Assembly: GCA_025330725.1 (NCBI GenBank)
Contig: JAIWND010000041.1
Location: 157,010 to 221,009, forward strand
Reading direction: 5' to 3'
DNA length: 64,000 nt
From: Chlamydoabsidia padenii
Lineage: Eukaryota; Mucoromycota; Mucoromycetes; Mucorales; Cunninghamellaceae
The notes under the pieces were generated by a model. That model ran no database searches. It worked only from the letters and a program-made list of their open reading frames with translations, and was not told where the DNA came from. How positions within the stretch are numbered: the stretch's first letter is position 1; each line of letters starts with the position of its first letter. A program made the translations under genes and the position numbers. Shown here in pieces: positions 32,867-44,953 of the stretch.

Positions 32867-33589
32867 GACTTGATGGGTGATTTTCGCGATGTCTTACATA
32901 CATTTGGAGACAACATCCGTTTGACGACTTTTATACGATCGATAATGCATTACAACCAGTGCTGTGCGTTAAAGTATCAGAAAATCATCGGGACTCATTC
33001 CTAGGCCCGTATACAGCACTTATACAGTATAATCAAGATTATGCGGAAGATTTTGGTCGATACGTGATTGGTTCAGTAGATTTACACTCTAATAGAAGCA
33101 TCGACGACGCCATCTTCCTTGATTTTTTCTTTTTATCCAACAGCCGGCACGAACGTATTCCTTTCCCTGAAGCTTTTGAGTTGAATGGGAATCGCTACAA
33201 TTTGTATGGGAAAATATACTCTACCTGTGAAAGTGGTGGGCACTTCTGATGTGAATATGTTGATTCTTTTGATGAAACTACCTTTAAAGTTGCGATTGCC
33301 AAAACTTGTAGTAAAGAAACAACCCACGATCCGCATAAAAATGACACACAGGGACCAATAACTTGTTTTCTTACATTATCTTTATTATCTTCTTCTTCTT
33401 CTTATTATTATTATTATTATTATTATTATCATAATTATCATTATTGTATTTTTCATTTTTATTTAGACAATAAACTGCATCCTAAAATGGAAATTTGAGA
33501 TACTTCAAGGTTTATGACGAACTTTTGCGGTATCTCAAGATTTATGACGAATTTTTGAGGTACCACAAAAATATCGACAGCCGTCCAAA
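32867..33589. other. Gap with degenerate open frames and TTA microsatellite
   Basis: A 96-codon open frame (32959-33249) contains RYVIGSVDLHSNRSIDDA but has no start context or partner exons; I do not recognise it. A (TTA/TTC)n run lies at about 33391-33430. Confidence 0.35.
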
Positions 33590-33738
33590 ACTACCATGAT
33601 ATCTATGACTGGCCGACGCCACCAACTCTGGACAGACATCACCACGCATTCTGGTATTACATGGCATGACCACCGAGATTCCACTGCTGCAACATATCTA
33701 TGATACTCGTATCGCTAGTTTAGCTGGACAGCCAATTA

Positions 33739-33779
<41 letters not shown>

Positions 33780-35160
33780 GACGTTCCCTTGTTGCTAATT
33801 CTCTTCTCTTATCACGATTATGGCACATAGCTCGAGTCACCATTCTCCCACCTGCTTGGCTTACAAGCTTTGATATCTTGATTCGATCATTTGTATCGCC
33901 TTTTATCCCAAGATCATCCCTCGATTTCATCTGCAATCCGAAAAATCAAGGCGGTCTAGGACTCGTTCAATTGACAGATCAAGTACTGGCTTTACACAAC
34001 GTCTATATACAACGATTAGTGGCACCTAAACACGACAATCCTCTGACAGGTCTTATCAACGTTTTTGTCCGGCTGTATATTGGTCATAACTCGATTCTTC
34101 CTTTCCTGTTAGCATCACAATTGTACAAATCAACCTTACGCAAGGTTCCTCATATCAACCATCTAGCAACACTAATACGAAGGTTACCGACACTCACTAT
34201 TTCATCCACTTGGACTCCCAGAATCACTTGACATATTCCGTTACGATTGGCTTTTTCTTACACCAACACATCACCAAAAGGCATTCATTATCTCAATCGG
34301 ACCAGACCAACTCTAGAGGTGCAACATCTCCAACAATATGAATATGAAGCTAATAGTTTCACTTTGACACGATCCCATTGGCACACGAATCCCAAGCATC
34401 AAACGAGCAATTACGGAGAGACATTTGAAATGGAACACTACCATCCTTGCACATCTGGACGGTGTTCGGATAGACCCACCAACTCTACCACCATATTACT
34501 TTACAGACCAGGCCCTGGCCCATTGGCTTCTTCCATCTCATTCCAACGCTCCTGATATTCTATTTTACCAAGCTTCGACAAGTGATCTTCGGAAATACTG
34601 GTAAGACACCTACAGAACCCAAAGAAGTTTACCACCACCACCACCACATTAATCAGCAGCTCCTGATTGTCTCATGTCACGATCCCAATGGAAACTTTTT
34701 TGGAAAGCTAACATCCCACGCGGTGCCCGGAATTGTTGGTGGCGACTATTGATCAGGAAATTATCGACTAGGGCAGTACTACATCACTGTGATAGCGGAT
34801 CCCAACTGTGCAAATTTTGTACTAACCACATAGGAGATGACTACCACATGCTGTTCGATTGTCTAAGGAAACAATTCTTTTGGTTAATGGCGCGCAAAAT
34901 ATCACATATTGACCTTCCTATAGACGACATCTGGCCTGCACTCACATTTGCGAAGAAGGTTGACACCAAGTTAATGACAAGACTGGGAGAAATCCTCCTG
35001 ATGATATGGCAACTACACTGGTCCTGCACAATCGACAACATACCATAGAACACGGCTCACGCCATTTGACGTTTACGTCGAATTCATTGGCGTGAGGGTA
35101 TTGTTATAGTATAGTATAGTATAATATAGTATAGTATATATTTTTCTCTGATGTTACAAT
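33590..35160 (+). mobile_element. Decayed 5'-truncated LINE fragment
   Basis: Broken ORF2 C-terminal region in several frames: SGITWHDHRDS near 33650, then a 38-bp poly(T) insertion (33741-33778), then ILIRSFVSPFIP and NQGGLGLVQL, and finally a reverse-transcriptase-associated zinc finger (CKFCTNHIGDDYHMLFDC, about 34815-34870). The same order is seen in the LINE at 49762-51869 (RGLVSTFV, LQGGLGLLDP, CIICFVNVDYDYHFLFSC). It ends in a TATAG pentamer tail (about 35104-35140) and an A-rich end, typical of LINE 3' tails. Confidence 0.75.
33741..33778 (+). repeat. 38-bp poly(T) tract inside LINE ORF remnant
   Basis: Uninterrupted T run in the middle of the decayed ORF2, replacing coding sequence. 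Confidence 0.9.
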
Positions 35161-35567
35161 AAACCATTCATTCAAACAAAAAAATAAATAAATAACCATA
35201 TCGTCGATTCGTCGATGCTGGGTGGAGTAGGCAACGGTATTCTGCTTCAACAACAAGACAGGTAGGTCTTGTAGGCTTCACGTCAACCATTAAACAAAAA
35301 GATTTGCCGTTGACATTTACATTCCCTGCAACATTTGATGTTAGGTTCAAGAGGAGGCGGGGGGCTCGCGGGGGGCTCCCCCTTTGTCCTAGTGGCATAA
35401 AGCGAAGTTGCTGGATCGGCTAGGCGTTGGTTTCGATCTCCATTTAAATACCATTTTCTCTCTTCTCGTTGTACAAGATATATGAAAAAATGCATGGCCC
35501 TTCTCAGCTGGTTACTCTTTCTCTCTCTCTATAATCCGTGAAAAAAATACACTGCTTTAAGACTGCG
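35161..35567. other. Junction between two LINE copies
   Basis: No gene. From the A-rich tail of the upstream decayed LINE to the 5' untranslated region of the next element; a CT-rich stretch (CTCTCTCTCT, about 35519-35531) precedes ORF1. The element's exact 5' end is not visible. Confidence 0.4.
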
Positions 35568-36641
35568 ATGACAAAACCCATCGCCAACAATACCTCCATA
35601 CCTACGAGGCACTCTACCAGGGACAGCAAAAAGACGCCCAAAGCCCAGGCATATATTGAACAACTCAAGACCATTACTGCGCCACCCTCCACCGCAGATG
35701 TTACAACCCCTGCACCAGTAACCAGCAATGATTTCTCCCACCACACGGCACTCCCTCCTTTCATGGTTGCGCTCCACAAACGATTGGACCACATGGAAAA
35801 TGAAATCACTAGCGTCCGTCAACAACTGGCCGAAAAAGATGACATCATCAACCAACTCAAACAACAGCTAGCTCAACATCAACAACAAACCCCACAACAA
35901 CACCACTCTCAACACCACCAACCTCAACAATATCAACACCAAGCCCAACAACAACAGCAACCTGGAACGACAACAGCAACAGCAACAACTCACCAAGAAC
36001 CAACAATGAACCCCTGGCAGAACGTTACCAGACTCCGGAAAGTTCGACAATCCATGGGACCTACGACTATCTCACGATCTCTCCAGAAAATCCAGGCAGC
36101 AGCACGGGTCTTCTTCCCACCATCACCAAATCAGGGGTTTCAGTATGTCTACCTGAACACCAATAAACGACTCCCCACCAAAGAGCTCCGTACGAAATTT
36201 CGCCGTCTCGGGATCACTACTAGCCGACTACTCGACATCCACTATCCAACGAAGAACGTCCTCGCCATCCTTGTTCACAATGACTTTACAGCAGAATTCC
36301 TGGAACATATGACCAAATTCGACATCCGGCCAATTAACGACTTTGATCCAAACGATCCAGCACACCTCCAGGACCCAGAATACACCAGCGCCAATCTCAC
36401 GGAAGACGACAAAGCTACACACATGATCACCATCCTCAACCAACGCATGCGACGCACCCTCGAATACATCCGGACTCCTCTACAACGGGCGGTAGGCACA
36501 TACTTTGTCCAACAAGGCTGGATTGATGAAACTGAACTGGTGGAAATCCTTACACCTACAACACCTGATACTGAAATGAACGACGTTGACACCTCTTTCC
36601 TGACCCCCTCCAACAGCACCGACGACCAGGCCGACTTTTAA
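35568..36641 (+). CDS. LINE ORF1-like protein
   Basis: 357 codons from the first in-frame ATG (the open frame extends upstream only to a GTG). It has an N-terminal coiled-coil segment (VRQQLAEKDDIINQLKQQLA), a Gln/His-rich linker and a compact C-terminal domain (VFFPPSPNQGFQYVYLNTNK ... RLGITTSRLLDIHYP). No CCHC knuckle is seen, unlike the other ORF1 proteins in this window. The stop is followed after 5 bp by the ATG of ORF2. In LINEs ORF1 is a nucleic-acid-binding coat for the element RNA. Confidence 0.75.
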   Translation: MTKPIANNTSIPTRHSTRDSKKTPKAQAYIEQLKTITAPPSTADVTTPAPVTSNDFSHHTALPPFMVALHKRLDHMENEITSVRQQLAEKDDIINQLKQQLAQHQQQTPQQHHSQHHQPQQYQHQAQQQQQPGTTTATATTHQEPTMNPWQNVTRLRKVRQSMGPTTISRSLQKIQAAARVFFPPSPNQGFQYVYLNTNKRLPTKELRTKFRRLGITTSRLLDIHYPTKNVLAILVHNDFTAEFLEHMTKFDIRPINDFDPNDPAHLQDPEYTSANLTEDDKATHMITILNQRMRRTLEYIRTPLQRAVGTYFVQQGWIDETELVEILTPTTPDTEMNDVDTSFLTPSNSTDDQADF

Positions 36642-36646
36642 TATCG

Positions 36647-39600
36647 ATGATTGATACAACTACACTATCTTTATTAAATGCCAACGGCATCAACAAATCC
36701 ACTATTTCATCTATTCTTCAGTTCACACCACACACACACCTACTCCTTCTCACAGAAACATGGCTCCTGACTCCGAACAAATTCAACACAGACTGGCACC
36801 AATATCACACCTATGGTATAAAATCTCATCCAAATGCATATGTAGGCAAAATGGGCATCTCTCTTCTCGTCAACCCTCAATATCAACACCATATACACCA
36901 CATCACCAACCCTGTGGAACAACAATACAACAATTACGTACTATCATTCATCACCAACAACACCCTCATTCACTGCTTATACTTACCACCTTCTCTTGAT
37001 AATGACTTCGCGCTACAGATCATCAACTCACTACCACTTCAACATCAACATAGCACCAACACCATCATTTGTGGCGATTTCAACGGACGACTACAAGCAA
37101 CACTCGGGGACAATATCACCACACCTAGAGGACGTATACTGGAGGACTGGATCCAAGCAAATGACATCACTCTATGGAATGGCATTCTCACGAAGGGACA
37201 ATACACGGTGGCCAGGCAACAAGGAAACAGTATCGTAGATTGGATCATGTCAACTCACCATTTCGCACAACTTCCTGAAATGATGATTCGATCTGATCTC
37301 TCTTTAGGCTCCGACCACAAACTCATTCACTTCACCTTCACCACCAAACCACGACAACAACAACCATGTATCATCTAACAACGACGACTTTGGCAACTAC
37401 AGAAACTGAACGACATAGATACCTTAGAACGCTACGTAGACACCTTCACCAACAACACTCAACATCTGGAACAGCATCTTACCTACCTCGCCAATACCAT
37501 CGATTCTACACCTACAACCATCGACCAACCCACCATCGACACTCTCAACGACCAACTCACCAATACCATCTACTCAGCACTGGATAGCAGCGTAGGTAGA
37601 CGAATACCTTCCCCACGACTACAACAATTCTGGACAGATGATATGCAACTGGCTTTGGAACGACGGGAATACTGTTACCAACGATGGCGGAAAACAACAG
37701 GTCTACGGAAAATGGATTGGTGGCTCAAGCATCAACGGACACAGGCGACTCTCAGACGACTCATCAGTTACAGGAAGCGACTTCTTTGGCGACAGTTCTG
37801 CACATCAATGGAAACCAATGACTTCAGCAAAACGGCGGCGAAAATCAAAAAGATACGATCAGGACGCACCATCAAACCCACCTTCTCACATCCATTGGGG
37901 CCTCAACATGCAGCAAATGTCCTGGCAGACCACTATCAACACATCTATTCCGGTCATCTTCTCAATACTGACATTCCTCCACCAAGGGATACATTGGGCT
38001 CAGGGATTAGCAACACATCACCACCATTCACCAAGACCACCATCAGTGACGCCCTCTTCACCCTACCCAGAAAAAAGGCTCCAGGTATCGACTCTGTCAC
38101 TAATGAAATGCTTCTACCTATCCATGATCCTCTTACTCACCTACTGTATCTTTTCTTCCTTCTGTGTTGGTCTACTGGTCTCACTCCTCTCCCTTGGAGA
38201 ACTGCTCAAGTCATACCGATACACAAGAAAGGTGACCCTGCCGATCCTGCCAACTACCGTCCGATCAGCTTAACCTCCACCTTCCGAAAAATCTTGGAAC
38301 GATGTCTTCAACAACACCTTATTGCCACTGCACCACCACTCGACATATCTCAAGGAGGTTTTCGACCAGCAAGAAGCACTCTAGACCAAGTCTTATGCCT
38401 CACGGAACTATGTCGCTTGCATCAAGTACAACACAAGACACCACCAACCCTGGCCTTCCTGGACATCAAGTCGGCTTATGACACGGTGGATCGGACGATC
38501 ATCTGGAACGAACTTACACCACATATCGACCCCACCCTCCTACGACTTTTACGCCACCTATTCGACTAAGTCCACATTGAAATCATCCTCAACAACTGTC
38601 GATCAAACCAATTCCAACCTACGACTGGTGTGTTACAAGGCTCTATCCTATCTCCATTCCTGTACTCAATATATATCAACAGTCTTCCTGGATCTCTACG
38701 ACCACACCCTTATCAACACCCACCACAACACCTGACTACCATCACAACAGCAATCAATTGCCTACTATACGCTGACGACGTTGCACTAATTGGTACACCT
38801 ACCTCCATCCAATCTCTTCTGAATATGTGCGCCGATCATAGCCAGCAACTAGGGTACCGGTGGAATCCTCTGAAATGTGTCATTCTTGAACCAAACCCGA
38901 CCATTACATATCAACTCTACGACACCGAGATACCTAGGCTTGAAACATTCAACTACTTGGGCATACCAATTGGCACTGGTGGGACTCTCGACGCTGCTGC
39001 TCTTATCACCAACAACACCAAGAAGGCTTTGAACTCCATGACCACGCTCTCTTCTATTGGACTTAATGGATCCGGGTACGGAAGACTGCTAGCATCCAGA
39101 ATATACCAACAATTCATACGCCCACAACTCGAATATGGCCTTGCTATCACCATGACGACGAAGAAGAACACTAAACGCCTAGATGCAACACAAGACACAT
39201 GCCTACGACGTATATATGGCGCTCACTCTCGATCCTCCACCATCATCATGAAGCAGCTCTCTGGTATTCCGTACATGGTGGACCGTCTCAACATCCTCCA
39301 ACTGAAATACATGACACGGGCTCGATACCAACCTTCCGACACTCTCCTACACACCCTTACCACTCACCTAACTCGACCTTCCTCCAAACTGGGGATATGG
39401 CACAAACTCCTGAAACAGCCACTCATCCAACATTTACCTCCTCCTACGACCACCATCAACATCAAGCAACTCACTCGCCAATACCTGTCACAACAACTTC
39501 AACAACATCAAGATTCCTCTCGTCTCCTAAAGCAATGCCGGAACAGTATCAAGATGGATCCCATACTGAAGTTACCTATGCGAAAAGTTGTCCGTAGTCG

Positions 39601-39967
39601 AATGATCCGATGGCGCTTGGGCTGGCTCCCTGGTGGCAAACCCCAGTCTTGTCAGTGTGGCTCTCCTCTCACCCGAATCCATGTCATTACCTGTGTCCAT
39701 CTCCATGCTCGCTTATCCATTGGTCGCCATCTTACGCCAGATCCACTCTCCTTTATACTCAACCGACTTCCACAAACTCCACCAACATCATCCCTCAAAA
39801 TCACCCGGTGGACAAGATCATGGCCAATCATCCAACAAATCCTCCTTGAACTCGAATACCTCCAACACCCACACCACCAAGAACCGACCAACAACAACAT
39901 CTCTGACGATCCATTCCTGATCTGGCTTACCAACAGCAACCACAAAGAACACCCTCCTCCGCCTTGA
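36647..39967 (+). pseudogene. LINE ORF2 (endonuclease/reverse transcriptase) with two in-frame stops
   Basis: One continuous frame of about 1106 codons interrupted only by TAA at 37376-37378 and TAA at 38567-38569. The endonuclease part shows LSLLNANGINKSTI, LLLTETWLL, TIICGDFNGRL, SIVDWIMSTH and LGSDHKLIHF. The reverse transcriptase shows KKAPGIDSVTNEML, NYRPISLTSTFRKILER, TLAFLDIKSAYDTVDR, GVLQGSILSPFLYSIYIN and the catalytic LLYADDVALIG. The C-terminus has a Cys/His cluster (CQCGSPLTRIHVITC). Both stops could each arise from CAA by one C-to-T change. The copy is otherwise full length, so it died recently. It is a different lineage from the L1-like elements at 49.6 and 60 kb (IKSAYDTVD versus QEKAYDRVH at the same motif). 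Confidence 0.9.
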
Positions 39968-40060
39968 TCACCAACACCCATTATATATTATCACTATTAT
40001 TATTACCATTATCGTTATCATCATCATTATTATATTTATCCCCTAGTATAGTTTTTCCCC

Positions 40061-40451
40061 CTTACGAACACACACTTAGAATAGTCTACCCCATCCCCCG
40101 TCCATTTTTATTCCTAGATCATCATTAGGATTTTTTTTATCCCCCTACTCAATGAATCCCAGCTGGGCAAATTATGACTTCCAAATCTCTGTGCCATAAA
40201 ACAGCAAATAAAAAATCCTTTATCTTCTCAGCTGGTTGAAGTTAGTATTTATAGTTGTTGTTCCTCCACAAAATTGCTCAAGGGTTGAAAGTCCCATAAA
40301 TACAGTTTATTATAGTGCGTTTTATTAGATATAGTTTCCTATACGTAAGCAAATTATCACTCAAAAATAATAAAAAAAAAACGGTCCATTTCATACAAAA
40401 AAAAAAAAAAATAGGTTCAAGAGGAGGAGGAGGAGATACAGTCGTTGGGTC

Positions 40452-40508
<57 letters not shown>

Positions 40509-40616
40509 TAAAGGTTGGTTGGGTCAGAAAGAATGGATTCACTGGTAACTTGAATTTTTCGTCGAATAAGCGGAGGATGAAATATCAGTTAATATTATGT
40601 GGGAAGTATGTGGTTT

Positions 40617-40652
<36 letters not shown>

Positions 40653-41096
40653 ACCGTTTGCCGAAGCCCCGTACCCTTCCCTCTCAAAGGAGGGGTGCCA
40701 ACCATATTCTCATCCAAGAATTGACTGACAAGTTGTTGTATGTTAAAGGGGTGAGCATCCCCAAGGAAAGTTGAAAAGAATTTAAAAAGCTCTTTTATGG
40801 TGTGAAAAAGAAAAAATCAGATGATCAAACCCATGCATTGTCAAATTATAACAATCCTATACAGGACATTGGCCATCATAGTTCGCATTAATGAGATGAA
40901 GCCTATAGGAAGCCACACCGGGCTAAAGTTTACCCTAATCGACGAAAATTAAATTTACTCGGTTTCACTGTCAACGGGATTTCAATAAAAGGGGAGGCTT
41001 TTTTTCCCGAGTGCAGCCACCGACCACGTGATAGTTGCATCCGGGATTTTTCTGGAGACACCGTGTATGCTTCGTTATTTTTTTTATTGTCAACGA
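40061..41096. other. Gap with two long poly(T) tracts
   Basis: No gene resolved. T runs occupy 40454-40507 (54 bp) and 40619-40648 (30 bp). On the minus strand a short open stretch (about 40650-40755) contains FLDENMVGTPPLRGKGTG and runs up to a GTAAGT donor, so a small minus-strand exon is possible but unsupported otherwise. Confidence 0.4.
40454..40507 (+). repeat. 54-bp poly(T) tract
   Basis: Uninterrupted T homopolymer, the longest in the window. Confidence 0.95.
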
Positions 41097-42002
41097 ATGG
41101 ACAGATACAGCGACCCATTTATAAATTCTACTCACACTATGGCTACTATGCTTACGATACATGGAAATAACCATAAAAGTGCAGCCACTATCACCCCAGG
41201 AATACCAATAGTATCATCTTACTCCCAAACAGAAACTGAAAATTTACTCGACGACTATTCCACCTCAACTTACTTTACTAATACACTATCAGCCCCACCC
41301 CCTTCTCCTCAAGATGCATCACCATTAGATAATTTATTTGCACAACGTTTAACGTCGCAACTGGAACAAAGCTTGATTTTTGCAACTTCAGCAACTTCGC
41401 CATCTTCCGCATATTCAGCCTTGCTTTCCGATATGGATAGCAACAATATGGATGCTTCATCAGTATCATCGTTATCATCTTCACCACTCCAAGATAATAG
41501 GATCTCAACTGTCGCAACCAGAGCAAGCCATCTTTCACCAGTAATGGTGCCAAATGCTCTACCACTCACTTGTACAACTACTTATCGCCCACATCAACAT
41601 ACCAAACTGACAACAAAACACCATCAGGGAGTGGATCCCCTTCAATTAGATTTTCTTTTACGTCGTGTCACTAAAAGCCGTCGTCACCTTTCTTACTCTC
41701 AGTCAAGACACTCCCGACAACAAACAAAACGCATAGGAGGTTTTCACAAACGACCATCCCGAATACCGCTTTACACACATCGAATTAATAAGATCGGCGA
41801 TAAAGACAGACGCATGGATTACCCCCTCAGTAGTGTAGGATCCAGGACTTCATGGAAACAAAATGCAATGAAACAGAAGACTCTCGCTATTTCAACAGCA
41901 GTGGAGAAATGGAAGCAACTCAAACATTATGACCAGGGCGATAATAAACCTCACGAAGAAGTTGATCGCATCGTGCAGGATTTGGAGGAGATGGGTCTGT
42001 GA
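41097..42002 (+). CDS. Ser/Thr-rich protein of unknown function
   Basis: A single exon of 301 residues from ATG 41097; another in-frame ATG at 41067 would add ten residues. The N-terminal half is Ser/Thr/Pro-rich (SSVSSLSSSPLQDN). The middle is basic (RRVTKSRRHLSYSQSRHSRQ, RIGGFHKRPSRIP). The C-terminus is a likely helix (TAVEKWKQLKHYD ... VDRIVQDLEEMG). There is no recognised domain, signal peptide or membrane segment. The basic centre and disordered flanks would suit a nuclear or regulatory protein, but that is only a guess from composition. A 46-bp poly(T) tract begins 100 bp after the stop. Confidence 0.6.
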   Translation: MDRYSDPFINSTHTMATMLTIHGNNHKSAATITPGIPIVSSYSQTETENLLDDYSTSTYFTNTLSAPPPSPQDASPLDNLFAQRLTSQLEQSLIFATSATSPSSAYSALLSDMDSNNMDASSVSSLSSSPLQDNRISTVATRASHLSPVMVPNALPLTCTTTYRPHQHTKLTTKHHQGVDPLQLDFLLRRVTKSRRHLSYSQSRHSRQQTKRIGGFHKRPSRIPLYTHRINKIGDKDRRMDYPLSSVGSRTSWKQNAMKQKTLAISTAVEKWKQLKHYDQGDNKPHEEVDRIVQDLEEMGL

Positions 42003-42099
42003 TATAACCCATCTTATTATGTTCATTAAACTTGTAAATTTCATAACCGCCTTATTGTGTCTCTTCTCTACTAAAGTCTACATGATTGTCTATTGTATT

Positions 42100-42149
<50 letters not shown>

Positions 42150-42459
42150 ATCCCCCTACATTTACTTGGAAGCTATCTCATACTTTCTTCATACTAAACA
42201 AATATATTATATATCCTTCAAACAAAATCAATACGTGGTATCTGTATTGGGCCTAAGCTTGTATTCCATAACCGTTTACATATTATCATCACATTTTCAG
42301 TTGTGTTTGACCTGCTGTTTTTCTTCACTGTCTTGACCACATTCTCCGAAAATATCTGCAGAAAATTTTAAAGTCAGAACTCACAGTGTACGTCAGCTAT
42401 AAAAGAAGAGTGGAATTGTTTTTTCACATCTTCCATATTTTCTTGCAATACGCAAAACA
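42003..42459. other. Intergenic gap with 46-bp poly(T) tract
   Basis: The T run occupies 42102-42147. The remainder holds the 3' region of the upstream gene and the promoter of the HMG-box gene; no other feature seen. Confidence 0.6.
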
Positions 42460-43308
42460 ATGGCAACTTTTTCCATCCCCTCCAAACTGCAACAATGCCG
42501 CTTCGTATCTACGAAGATTCTATATCCCAAGCAATTCAAAAGCGGTAAGTTTATCTCACCAGTTTCTTCTCCCTTCCTAACCTTTCTTCTTTATTTTCCT
42601 CCGCAAAGTCCTTTCGGCTGTCCCTCCTCGACCTCGCTCTGGCTGGCAAATTTTTCTGCGTGATCACTTATCAGAAATCAAAGCGAAAGAAGGCAAAGCT
42701 TCCGCCCCCAAAGCCACGCAACTGTTGAGTGAACAATGGCAAAAGTTCAGTGATGCCGAAAAGCAAGTATGTGAAATAAAACTAAATACCAAATTAAATG
42801 TGTACATGAGAACATAAGGGAGCAGTCAAATTTCCAACGCGATTTTTTTTTATTGGGAGTATAGAAATACAACAGCCAGTACCAAAGAGAGGCCAAGCTA
42901 CACGAAGACGCTGTCAAAAAGGCTTTGACAGAAGCCACTCCTCAACAGATCCACGATGAAAATATTTTGAGAAGAAAGTACAATTTGACTCTATTGAAGG
43001 ACCCTAAGCAGCCTAAGCGTCCCTTGAATAGTTATATGCTGTTTTTGGAGCATTTGCGCTTAAACGGATCTACCGAGTTCAAGCAACTACCTGTAGCTCA
43101 ACAAGCTCATGAAGGTTCCAAAAAGTTCAAATTATTGACTGCGCAAGAAAAGGAGGTAAAATATAAAAAAGGTACTATGATACACATCTGACCACTTTTC
43201 TTTCTTTGTTTTTTTTTGCACTGTTTATAGAGCTTTGACCGCAAAGCCAAGGAGCAACGTGAGGCTTTCATCAAAGCAAATGCTGCCTACAAAAACAAAA
43301 TCAATTAG
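42460..43308 (+). CDS. Two-HMG-box protein, probably mitochondrial (Abf2/TFAM-like)
   Basis: Four exons (42460-42544, 42609-42766, 42865-43155, 43231-43308) give 203 residues. The N-terminus (MATFSIPSKLQQCRFVSTK) is basic, Ser/Thr/Gln-rich and free of acidic residues, as in mitochondrial presequences. Box 1 starts PPRPRSGWQIFLRDHLSEIK and includes LLSEQWQKFSDAEKQ. Box 2 starts PKQPKRPLNSYMLFLEHLR and includes SFDRKAKEQREAF, with the typical Pro and aromatic positions. This architecture matches Abf2/TFAM, which coat and bend mitochondrial DNA. A nuclear HMGB role is possible but less likely given the leader. The introns are short and in phase. Confidence 0.8.
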
Positions 43309-43511
43309 TTAGCATCTCTATTGAAACCCTTTTAATTTTCTCGGCCTTTTTAAATTTTTCATAAAAAAACGATTCGTTTGTAATTGTCATATCAAAGGAC
43401 AAAATCGGAAGGTGGCGTAATAGTTGAAAAATGAAAAACTCCGATTTCCGTTTCTGAATGTAAAAAGGACACATGGAACCTTTTCACTTCTAACAGTCTT
43501 TAATCCTCAGA

Positions 43512-44416
43512 ATGAAGTATGGAACTACCGTTTGTTCGCGATTTATCATAATCTCATCCTTTTGCCTTGTGTCATGTTAGTGTTGTAAAAGAAATTCAAC
43601 GTATTAATCAAAAAGAATTGGGGACATTGGAAGGCTGGAATGATAGTAGTTCTTGGCATGCACAATATAAAGATACAGCCTGGATTTTCGTAGCAAATCT
43701 TGATTACGACTTGACTGAAGGGGACGTTGTTTGCATTTTCTCTCAGTAAGTTACCCAATGCTCATAGTTTGTAAATATATCTACTATTATTTTTCGCTAA
43801 TCATATCTAACAGGTATGGAGAACCTCTGAACGTTGAAATGGCAAGAGACAAGAAAACTGGAAAATCAATGGGGTTTGCGTTTTTGCAGTACGAAAATCA
43901 AAAAAGCTCGATCCTGGCAGTGGACAACCTGAACGGTAGTAATGTAAGTAATAGTTTAACAACCTATTAATATCTAACAGGAAATTTTGAGCAGATTCTG
44001 TCACGAACAATTCGTGTTGATCATTCTTATGGCCCCAAAAAGAATAAACGAGACGAAGAGGACGAAGATCTGTATGCTGAACCGACGTATAATGTAGCTC
44101 CACCTGTCCTAGAGGGTAAGTCGACTAGCCTACTAATTACGAGACAAACTAATCACTAAAATTTTTGTTAGTAATAAACAACGAAGCTAGATCGCAGCTC
44201 AGAGAGCAATCGGCCCATGATGAAGAAGACCCAATGGCAGAATACTTTCGAAAAAAGAAAAAGAAGGGGGAGAAAAAGCATCATCGTCACAAACATAAGC
44301 TGAGCGACAAAAAGTGCGCACTACAGGAAGGGACTACTGACGATGACTATCAAAGTCAAAGGCGAAAATATGATTACAGCCCAGAAAAGTATCAGCGGCA
44401 TAAGCATCGTCAATAA
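43512..44416 (+). CDS. IST3: RRM protein Ist3/RBMX2 (RES complex, spliceosome)
   Basis: Five exons: a 5-nt first coding exon (ATGAA, 43512-43516), then 43581-43745, 43814-43943, 43995-44115 and 44172-44416; 221 residues in all. Without the tiny exon there is no ATG, and with it the N-terminus is MN|VVKEIQRINQKEL, matching the family. The RRM runs from TAWIFVANLDYDLTEGDVVC (RNP2) to SMGFAFLQYE (RNP1) and ends SRTIRVDHSYGPKK. Before the RRM, SSWHAQYKDTAW is diagnostic of Ist3/RBMX2. The C-terminal tail is Lys/His-rich (KKKKKGEKKHHRHKHK). Ist3 with Bud13 and Pml1 forms the RES complex of the activated spliceosome and binds U2/SF3b near the branch site. Confidence 0.92.
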
Positions 44417-44524
44417 AGCTAAAAAATTGATGCAGTGCCCTTGTAATCTTCACACTTGACACAAACACTTTTTTTTTTTTTTTATTGTAATAAAATTAAA
44501 ATTAAATGAAAGAGGAGAAAGTAC

Positions 44525-44810
44525 TGTGATATGGGACGTGATTACGAGACGTAATGAGCTTTTTTATTCAAGTGAAGAAGAAAAAAAGTCTGTTACTGTT
44601 TTTCTATCTCTAATAAGTGTTTGTCCCATGAGTTAAGCCCCCACATTCGTAGTCCGAATGTGATCATCTTCAACTACTGTGTTACCATACGGATATACTT
44701 GTATGGTTCCTGAAAAAATAAAAAATAAAAACTTGACTTGATTGCTCACTTCGAGATCAATCACTTCAATAAAAAATAAAAATAAAAATAAACTACTGCC
44801 GTATACGACA
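44525..44810 (+). repeat. Solo LTR, family A, copy 2 (286 bp)
   Basis: Inverted copy of 584-868, ending ...CCGTATACGACA and starting TGTGATATGGGACG. It is flanked by the 5-bp duplication AGTAC (44520-44524 and 44811-44815). The near-identity of the two copies implies recent activity of the parent retrotransposon. It lies about 110 bp after the IST3 stop. Confidence 0.9.
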
Positions 44811-44953
44811 AGTACTAATATAGGTGATAAGGTAAACGTCCAATATTTTATTGTTGGTTTTATTTAATAAAACTAGTACCCTCAAAATGGGAGAGTGGCA
44901 ATTACACTTATCATCTTATTTATTCTATGTTACAGCAGATGTAATAGTAATGA

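Larger units (their letters stand above)
35500..40060 (+). mobile_element. Nearly intact non-LTR retrotransposon (limits approximate)
   Basis: Contains ORF1 (35568-36641) and ORF2 (36647-39967). The 3' side is a TTA/TCA-rich stretch from about 39980 to 40035. Exact ends and a target duplication could not be fixed by eye. Confidence 0.75.

Noticed and set aside
43231..43308. Ending the HMG protein at the stop after 43155
   Set aside because: The open frame runs into an intron there; a clean acceptor at 43230 adds SFDRKAKEQREAF, which completes the second HMG box.
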